Source: Paenibacillus spiritus
GTDB lineage: Bacteria; Bacillota; Bacilli; Paenibacillales; Paenibacillaceae
DNA: 64,000 nt
Direction: 5' to 3'
NCBI RefSeq assembly: GCF_008710135.1
Contig: NZ_VYKK01000015.1
Span: 248,001-312,000, forward strand
Shown here: piece after piece, positions 58,641-64,000 of the stretch
Position numbering within the stretch: position 1 is the stretch's first letter
Layout: every line of letters begins with the position of its first letter
Position numbers and translations under genes: made by a program
Notes under the pieces: generated by a model
Told to the model about the DNA's origin: nothing
Databases searched by the model: none
The model's input: the letters and a program-made list of their open reading frames with translations, nothing else

Positions 58641-59558
58641 TTGACGAATTTGGCCAAACGTACACGCCTTGAGAACAAACGGTTCGAGAAACATCATATG
58701 GAAGACTTGATCGGACGCTCCTATATGTCCTTTTGCGTGCTTCTCCTGATCGTCATCATCATATCCATGGTGTATTTTGTAATGTCCAAGGGGATTTCGA
58801 CTTTTGCCGTCAGCGGAGTCAGTATCTCGGAGTTTCTGTTCGGGAGAAAATGGTCGCCGGAGGGCTCTCCGCCGCTGTACGGCGCGCTGCCGTTCATCGC
58901 AGGGTCTTTCGTCGTCACCCTGCTGGCCGCGCTGATTGCCAGCCCGCTCAGCATCTGCGCCGCGCTGTTCATGACCGAAATCGTCCCCGGCTGGGGCAAA
59001 AAGCTTCTGCAGCCCGTAATCGAGCTGCTGTCGGGAATTCCGTCCGTGGTCTACGGCTTCGTGGGCCTCACCGTCATTGTGCCGCTGCTGCGCGATGTGT
59101 TCCCGGGGCAGGGCATCGGAGTGGCGGCCGGAGCGCTGGTGCTGTCGGTGATGATTCTGCCGACCATTACCAGCGTCGCGGCGGATGCCCTGGCGACCCT
59201 GCCGCAGAGCCTGAAAGAATCCTCGTTCGCGCTCGGCGCAACGCGCTGGCAGACGATCTCCCGTGTCATTCTGCCGACGACCCTGCCGTCGATCCTCACC
59301 GGCGTCGTCCTCGGGATGGCCCGAGCCTTCGGAGAAGCGCTCGCGGTTCAGATGGTCATCGGGAACGCGCCGTTCATTCCGACGTCGCTGTTCGAGTCGG
59401 CGTCCACCCTGACCAGCGCCATTACGCTTGGCATGGGCAACACAACGATGGGCTCGCCGCATAACAACGCGCTCTGGAGCATGGCGCTCGTGCTGATGCT
59501 GATGACCTTCGTCTTTGTCTCGCTGGTCCGTCTGCTGGAGAAAAGGAGAAAGCTCTAA
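58641..59558 (+). CDS. pstC: Phosphate ABC transporter permease PstC
   Basis: A 305-residue permease with about six transmembrane helices. Seen: IGRSYMSFCVLLLIVIIISMVYF, GTxRWQTI-type EAA loop as ALGATRWQTISRVILPTTLPSILTGVVLGMARAFGEALAVQMVIGN, and FGRKWSPEGSPPLYGALPF near the start. TTG start at 58641 after GAAGGGG. PstA begins directly after its stop. Confidence 0.95.
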   Translation: MTNLAKRTRLENKRFEKHHMEDLIGRSYMSFCVLLLIVIIISMVYFVMSKGISTFAVSGVSISEFLFGRKWSPEGSPPLYGALPFIAGSFVVTLLAALIASPLSICAALFMTEIVPGWGKKLLQPVIELLSGIPSVVYGFVGLTVIVPLLRDVFPGQGIGVAAGALVLSVMILPTITSVAADALATLPQSLKESSFALGATRWQTISRVILPTTLPSILTGVVLGMARAFGEALAVQMVIGNAPFIPTSLFESASTLTSAITLGMGNTTMGSPHNNALWSMALVLMLMTFVFVSLVRLLEKRRKL

Positions 59559-60458
59559 ATGATGAAAGCCAAAACGGTAGACAAAATCGCCACCGGCGTA
59601 ATCGTCTTCTTCGCCCTGCTGATCGTGGCCATTCTGGCCGGTCTGCTCGGGTATATTCTCTTCCGGGGCCTCAGCCATATCAGCTGGGACTTCCTGACCT
59701 CAGCGCCGCAGAAGATCCGCGCGGGCGGCGGGATCGGGCCGCAGCTCTTCAATTCGCTGTTCCTGCTCGTACTGACGCTGCTCATTACCGTCCCGCTTGG
59801 CCTGGGAGCCGGGATCTACATGGCGGAATACGCCCGGCCGGGCCGGATTACGAACGGCATTCGCCTGATCGTCGAGGTGTTGTCCTCGTTCCCCTCGATC
59901 GTCGTCGGTCTGTTCGGCCTGCTGCTGATCGTCAATGTGTTCGGACTCGGCTTCTCGCTCATCTCCGGCGCGCTGGCGCTGACGGTCTTCAATCTGCCGC
60001 TGCTGGTCCGCATTACGGAGCAGGCCTTCCGCGGCGTTCCGGTTCAGCAGAAGGAAGCGGGCTTGGCAATGGGCCTGTCGAAATGGAAGATTGTCACCAG
60101 CGTATTGTTCCCGGTGGCGCTGCCTTCGATCCTTACCGGAACGATTCTGTCGGCCGGCCGGGTATTCGGCGAAGCCGCCGCGCTGATGTTCACGGCGGGA
60201 ATGAGCAGTCCGCGTCTGGACTTCGGCAACTGGAATCCGCTGGACAGCAACTCGCCGCTCAATCCGTTCCGTCCGGCGGAGACGCTGGCGGTTCATATCT
60301 GGAAGATCAACAGCGAAGGGCTGGCGCCCGACGCGGCGCAGATCGCCGCGGGCGCTTCGGCCGTCCTGGTGCTGACCGTGCTCGTGTTTAACCTGGCGGC
60401 CCGCTACTTCGGCCGCTTCATCTACCGGAAGCTGACGGCTTCCAAGCGCATGAACTAA
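59559..60458 (+). CDS. pstA: Phosphate ABC transporter permease PstA
   Basis: A 299-residue permease. Seen: GIGPQLFNSLFLLVLTLLITVPLGLGAGIYMAEYARPG, VLSSFPSIVVGLFGLLL, EAA loop QQKEAGLAMGLSKWKIVTSVLFPVALPSILTGTILSAGRVFGEAAALMFTAG. It forms the channel with PstC. Immediately adjacent to pstC (0 bp gap). Confidence 0.95.
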   Translation: MMKAKTVDKIATGVIVFFALLIVAILAGLLGYILFRGLSHISWDFLTSAPQKIRAGGGIGPQLFNSLFLLVLTLLITVPLGLGAGIYMAEYARPGRITNGIRLIVEVLSSFPSIVVGLFGLLLIVNVFGLGFSLISGALALTVFNLPLLVRITEQAFRGVPVQQKEAGLAMGLSKWKIVTSVLFPVALPSILTGTILSAGRVFGEAAALMFTAGMSSPRLDFGNWNPLDSNSPLNPFRPAETLAVHIWKINSEGLAPDAAQIAAGASAVLVLTVLVFNLAARYFGRFIYRKLTASKRMN

Positions 60459-60502
60459 GGACCGGAATTCAGGCTTGAAACGAAGAAGAGGAGGAACGTA
60501 AG

Positions 60503-61300
60503 ATGAGTGCGATTGCAACCCTGGCGGCGGGAGCCGTTGCCAAGTCCGGCAAGTCGTTCGAGACGGAGAATCTGAGTGTGTTCTACGGCACCTATGAGGC
60601 CGTGAAGGGGATCAGCCTTCCTTTTCCCAAGAATACGGTAACCGCGCTGATCGGCCCTTCGGGCTGTGGCAAATCGACCTTTCTGCGGTCGCTGAACCGG
60701 ATGAACGATGAGATCTCCGGGGCGAAGACGAAGGGGAACATCTGGATCGACGGGGTGGATATCAATGCGCCCGGGACGGACGTCATCAAGCTCCGCCAAA
60801 AAATCGGAATGGTCTGGCAGAAGCCGAACCCTTTCTATAAGTCGATCTACGACAACATCGCTTTTGGCCCGCGCTATCACGGCGTGAAGGGCAAGAAAGA
60901 CCTCGACGAGATTGTCGAGTCCAGTCTCCGCCGGGCAGCGCTCTGGGATGAAGTGAAGGACCGGCTGAAAGACTCCGCGCTGGCGCTCTCGGGCGGGCAG
61001 CAGCAGCGCCTCTGCATTGCCCGGGCGCTGTCGGTCGATCCGCAGATCCTGCTGCTGGACGAGCCGGCGTCGGCGCTGGACCCCGTCTCGACGGGGAAGA
61101 TCGAAGAACTGATCAAGGAACTGCGCGAAGAACTGCGGATCGTGATCGTGACCCACAATATGCAGCAGGCCGCCCGAATCTCCGACTATACCGCCTACTT
61201 CTATCTGGGCACGCTCATCGAATACGGCCGGACGGATAAGCTGTTCACCACACCGGACAATACGATGACCCAGGAGTATATCAGCGGCCGGTTCGGCTGA
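60503..61300 (+). CDS. pstB: Phosphate ABC transporter ATP-binding protein PstB
   Basis: A 265-residue ABC ATPase. Seen: Walker [21 protein letters not shown] (PstB-type), Q-loop VWQKPNPF, signature [15 protein letters not shown], Walker [14 protein letters not shown], switch VTHNMQQA, and the closing [10 protein letters not shown] found in all PstB. A terminator follows and no phoU gene is present. Confidence 0.97.
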   Translation: MSAIATLAAGAVAKSGKSFETENLSVFYGTYEAVKGISLPFPKNTVTALIGPSGCGKSTFLRSLNRMNDEISGAKTKGNIWIDGVDINAPGTDVIKLRQKIGMVWQKPNPFYKSIYDNIAFGPRYHGVKGKKDLDEIVESSLRRAALWDEVKDRLKDSALALSGGQQQRLCIARALSVDPQILLLDEPASALDPVSTGKIEELIKELREELRIVIVTHNMQQAARISDYTAYFYLGTLIEYGRTDKLFTTPDNTMTQEYISGRFG

Positions 61301-61314
61301 TCATTATTGTATAG

Positions 61315-61348
61315 AAGCCCTGTCCGCGCCTGCGGACAGGGCTTTCTT
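61315..61348 (+). terminator. Terminator of pstSCAB
   Basis: AAGCCCTGTCCGC (61315-61327), GCCT loop, GCGGACAGGGCTT (61332-61344), then TCTTC. Strong stem, moderate tail. Confidence 0.88.
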
Positions 61349-61385
61349 CAGCTAAAGCCGGATATTGGGCTTGATTAACTAATGC

Positions 61386-61621
61386 GAATGTCGAGCTGTG
61401 GCCGAACGGCTGGGCGTGAAGCCGCCGTCGTTGTATAATCACATCGAGAGTCTGGGTGAGCTGAAGTCGTCGTTGCGTCGTTGGCCCTGTACGGTCTGGA
61501 GCGTCTCTACCAGGCGCGGGTGGAAGCATCCGCGAATCGGCAGGGAGACGATGCTCTTCTGTCCATGGGCGCGGCTTATCTGGCCTTTGCCCGGACTGTC
61601 ACCACAATTAGAAGGAGTGAG
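61386..61621 (+). pseudogene. TetR-family regulator remnant
   Basis: About 235 bp carry pieces of a TetR gene in two frames. The first frame reads AVAERLGVKPPSLYNHIESLGEL, the end of a TetR HTH. The next frame continues LALYGLERLYQARVEASANRQGDDALLSMGAAYLAFAR, the opening of the C-terminal domain. The two parts are joined by a frameshift, and both ends of the gene are missing. No function is expected. It lies just before the AlkZ-related gene. Confidence 0.8.
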
Positions 61622-61626
61622 GCTCA

Positions 61627-62319
61627 TTGATGATGAATCCGAGCGTTCGGGAACCGATTGAGACCTACAAGGAAGCTTGTCTGCTGATGGAGAAGCTCGG
61701 CATGCTGCCGCTGGCCCCCCTGCTGCCGGATCATCCGTCGCTGACGGCGGTGACGCCGGAAGAGAATTGGCATACGGGCAGCGGGACGGACCCGTGGCAG
61801 TGGAGAGTGCGCTTCCCGTCCGAGGGAGACGCGGCCTACGGAAAATTCTTCAGAAAGAAGGCGGTCCTGGTCCACCGGGATTGGTATCCGCTGCTGCATG
61901 CCGCCCTCGGAGGTGCGGAGGATCTGCGGGAACGGTATACCCGCGGCCTGCTCAGCCGTGAGGCGCTCGTTCTCTATGAGATCATCCGGGACCATCCCGG
62001 CATCGAGACCCGTGAACTGCGGAGCGTATCCGGAATGAAAGCCAAGGAGCAGAAGAACGCCTTTGACCGGGGACTTGCGGAGCTGCAGGAGCGGGGGGCC
62101 ATTGTCATTTCGGGGGCGGTCCAGCGTCTGGACGCAAGCGGAGAGAAGAGCGGCTGGAACAGCACCTCCTATGAGACGTCGGAGAACTGGATGCGCCAGT
62201 CCGGGCTGGCCCGATACGTCGGAAACAGGGAAGAAGCCCGGCTCCGGCTGCTGGAGCAGGCGGAACGGATCTGGTCTCCCGCAGCCGTCCGGTGGTTGTC
62301 CAAGGAACTGAGCCGCTAG
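61627..62319 (+). CDS. AlkZ-related protein
   Basis: A 230-residue protein resembling the N-terminal/winged-helix part of the AlkZ/YcaQ DNA glycosylase superfamily, which removes bulky or crosslinked bases; members of this short branch have no proven activity. Seen: KEACLLMEKLGMLPLAPLLPDHPSL, WHTGSGTDPWQWRVRFPSEGDAAYGKFFRKKAVLV, TRELRSVSGMKAKEQKNAFD and SGWNSTSYETSENWM. The TTG at 61627 is followed by two ATG codons; AAGGAG at about 61612 suits the TTG best. Assignment is by remembered family resemblance. Confidence 0.6.
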   Translation: MMMNPSVREPIETYKEACLLMEKLGMLPLAPLLPDHPSLTAVTPEENWHTGSGTDPWQWRVRFPSEGDAAYGKFFRKKAVLVHRDWYPLLHAALGGAEDLRERYTRGLLSREALVLYEIIRDHPGIETRELRSVSGMKAKEQKNAFDRGLAELQERGAIVISGAVQRLDASGEKSGWNSTSYETSENWMRQSGLARYVGNREEARLRLLEQAERIWSPAAVRWLSKELSR

Positions 62320-62376
62320 CCCCGGTTCCTGTTACATCCTCCTGCATATAGGTAAGCGCTTGCATGAAACCGACTG

Positions 62377-62565
62377 CTACTTCAGTAGTGGGATCAGAAA
62401 GGCGGCGGCGAAGTACAGAATACCCAACATCAACAGAACATAGGCCGTAAATTTGAGGAACCGGGCAAGGGAAGCCCCCGGCCTGTCGTCTGCTGTGAAA
62501 TTGGAGGCAGGCAGAGGTTCGGCCGTATTCCTTTCATGCCAATCGGGCACATAAGGTTCCTTCAT
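62377..62565 (-). CDS. Small single-pass membrane protein, 62 aa
   Basis: Not recognised. Seen: a hydrophilic N-terminus (MKEPYVPDWHERNTAEPLP) and one C-terminal membrane helix (FLKFTAYVLLMLGILYFAAAFLIPLL). TAGGAGGAGATC precedes the ATG, which supports a real gene. No terminator is clear. Confidence 0.65.
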   Translation of the reverse strand: MKEPYVPDWHERNTAEPLPASNFTADDRPGASLARFLKFTAYVLLMLGILYFAAAFLIPLLK

Positions 62566-62663
62566 GATGATCTCCTCCTAAATCGGGATTGCTGATTATG
62601 GAACTAATTGTATTGTTACATATTTGTGAACATAATTCAATGAGACGCGTGCGGGTTCATGCC

Positions 62664-62704
62664 AAAAAAAACCGCCGGACTCCGAATGGATCGGAGTCCG
62701 GCGG
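62664..62704 (-). terminator. Terminator of the aminopeptidase gene
   Basis: CCGCCGGACTCCGA (62672-62685) pairs with TCGGAGTCCGGCGG (62691-62704); on the minus strand it is followed by eight T residues. Confidence 0.95.
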
Positions 62705-62723
62705 CCCGTTGAACGGTGCGGAA

Positions 62724-63956
62724 TTAGAACGCCCAGTTGCCCTTCAGGAAGACGGGTTCCTCGGAACCGTCTGCCGCGATGCCGTAAATATTCATATCCG
62801 CCGAGCCGATCATGAAATCGACATGCGTAAGGCTTGTATTCAAGCCGCGCTCGCGGAGCTGGTCCTGATTCAGCATTTTGCCGTCCACCAGACAGAAGGA
62901 ATAGGCGGCGCCGATAGCCAGATGGTTGGAGGCGTTCTCGTCGAACAGTGTGTTGTAGTACAGAATGTTGGAATCGGAGATAGGGGAATGATGCGGCACC
63001 AGAGCGACCTCGCCCAGATATTTCGCGCCCTCGTCGATCTCGATGAGATGCTCCAGCGATTCCTGGCCGACTTCGGCCTGAACGGAGATAATCCGCCCGT
63101 TCTCGAAGGTGATCGAGAAGTTGTCGATGATGTTCCCGCTGTGGCTGAGCGGCTTCGTGCTGCGGACCGTTCCGTTGACGCCGGTCTTGAGGGGAGCCGT
63201 GAACACTTCTTCGGTCGGCATATTGGCGACGAACTTTACGCCTTTCTCGTTGGTGCTGTCGCCGCGCGCCCAGAGATGTCCTTCCGGGAGCTCGATCGTC
63301 AGGTCCGTTCCTGGAGCTTCATAACGCAGCTTCTTGTACTTCTTGGCGTTCAGCACATCTGCCTTGGCTTCCAGCGTCAGCAGATGGTCCTGCCAGGCTG
63401 CGACCGGGTCCTCCCGGTCGAGGCGAACCGTCTTGAAGATGGCATCCCACAGAGCATCCACCCGGTCCTCCGAAGGAAGCTGCGGGAAGACCTTATCGGC
63501 CCATGCCTTTGAAGGAACGGCAACAATGCTCCAGCTTACACGCTCCGACAAAATGAATTCCCGGTATTTCTCCAGCGCCGCTCCGCGCGTCTTCTGGTTC
63601 AGCGAAATCCGGGCCGGGTCGATCCCGTTGAGCGCATCCGGATCTTCCGCAATGACCGAGAGGAAGGCGGCGCCTTGCTCGGCCAGCTCTGTCCATTCTC
63701 CCGCCAGCCACTTGGGCGGCGTGGAGAACACTTCGTCTGCGGCATGCTCGAACTTCAGCCGGGTAATCCGTTCGTCGCTCCAGTTGACGATTACGTTGCC
63801 GGCCCCTGTCTCATAAGCCTGCTCGGCGATCAGACGGACGAATTCGGCCGTCGATACCGGCGCGTTGATTACAAGCGTCTGACCGGGCTGAACGTTGATG
63901 CCGATTTTGACGGCCAGCTCTGCATATTTGTTCAGTTTCGCTTCAAATGGGGACAT
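62724..63956 (-). CDS. M29-family aminopeptidase (AmpS-like)
   Basis: A 410-residue metallo-exopeptidase. Seen: a family start FEAKLNKYAELAVKIGINVQPGQTLVINAPV, EVGQESLEHLIEIDEGAKYLGEVALVPHHSPIS with the metal ligands Glu and His, NASNHLAIGAAYSF and the end LTHVDFMIGSADMNIYGI, which contain the M29 metal-binding residues; MPTEEVFTAP supplies another. Predicted cytoplasmic peptidase with two metal ions. GGAGG precedes the ATG at 63956. Confidence 0.93.
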   Translation of the reverse strand: MSPFEAKLNKYAELAVKIGINVQPGQTLVINAPVSTAEFVRLIAEQAYETGAGNVIVNWSDERITRLKFEHAADEVFSTPPKWLAGEWTELAEQGAAFLSVIAEDPDALNGIDPARISLNQKTRGAALEKYREFILSERVSWSIVAVPSKAWADKVFPQLPSEDRVDALWDAIFKTVRLDREDPVAAWQDHLLTLEAKADVLNAKKYKKLRYEAPGTDLTIELPEGHLWARGDSTNEKGVKFVANMPTEEVFTAPLKTGVNGTVRSTKPLSHSGNIIDNFSITFENGRIISVQAEVGQESLEHLIEIDEGAKYLGEVALVPHHSPISDSNILYYNTLFDENASNHLAIGAAYSFCLVDGKMLNQDQLRERGLNTSLTHVDFMIGSADMNIYGIAADGSEEPVFLKGNWAF

Positions 63957-64000
63957 AAATGAACCTCCGTTTACCGTTTCGTTTAGATATGGATACCCAT

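Noticed and set aside
1..64000. Search for CRISPR arrays, rRNA/tRNA genes, insertion sequences and riboswitches
   Set aside because: Nothing convincing was seen by eye. A covariance-model search would be needed to exclude a small structured RNA.

Overview
This window reads as a chromosomal segment of a Gram-positive, endospore-forming Bacillales bacterium, most likely a Paenibacillus or close relative. The clues are: B. subtilis-like order of rsmD-coaD-ylbJ-ylbL-ylbM(tmcAL)-ylbN-rpmF and of fapR-plsX-fab-acpP-rnc-smc-ftsY; strong GGAGG-type ribosome binding sites with frequent TTG and GTG starts; SLH-type surface anchoring; and a fairly GC-rich coding composition. I saw no rRNA, tRNA, CRISPR array, insertion sequence or intact prophage.

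Layout. Positions 1-10.6 kb are an iron-related region: a partial metallo-beta-lactamase-fold gene, a Fur-controlled heme-monooxygenase-like gene, two aldo/keto reductases, a YclNOPQ-type siderophore ABC transporter, an AraC regulator fused to a siderophore-binding-like domain, and an exported esterase. Three identical 15-bp Fur boxes (651, 7572, 9231) tie it together. Positions 10.6-19.5 kb hold accessory genes, several of them damaged: a WYL regulator with its middle deleted, a VOC protein, a frameshifted beta-lactamase-like/SLH gene, a sulfurtransferase, PilZ and GGDEF genes, a solitary endolysin-like glucosaminidase and a 61-aa LSm-like protein.

Positions 20-38 kb are core genome: rRNA methylation, CoA synthesis, the ylb cluster, L32, then the FapR-controlled type II fatty acid synthesis operon running into RNase III, SMC and FtsY. 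The 17-bp FapR operator sits just upstream of fapR, and fapR has no ATG/GTG/TTG start that would keep its whole DNA-binding domain.

Positions 38.4-41.8 kb hold a three-gene operon of circularly permuted ATP-grasp, alpha-E and transglutaminase-like proteins, a poorly understood predicted peptide-ligation system. Positions 41.8-57.4 kb are mixed: an SDR, a DUF1992 protein, GluQ-RS, HrpB, a general-stress protein, a homologue of the B. subtilis replication terminator protein RTP, a YteA-like DksA relative, a DivIVA-like protein next to a large hybrid histidine kinase with an apparent ATT start, an isochorismatase-like hydrolase, a zinc alcohol dehydrogenase, an EamA transporter, a methyltransferase and a LysR regulator.

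Positions 57.6-61.3 kb are pstSCAB (high-affinity phosphate uptake, no phoU next to it). The end of the window has a broken TetR gene, an AlkZ-related protein, a small membrane protein and an M29 aminopeptidase. The most unusual items are the RTP homologue, a 23-bp exact repeat lying upstream of it and of the ATP-grasp operon, the two non-canonical start codons, the ATP-grasp/alpha-E/transglutaminase operon and the frameshifted SLH beta-lactamase.
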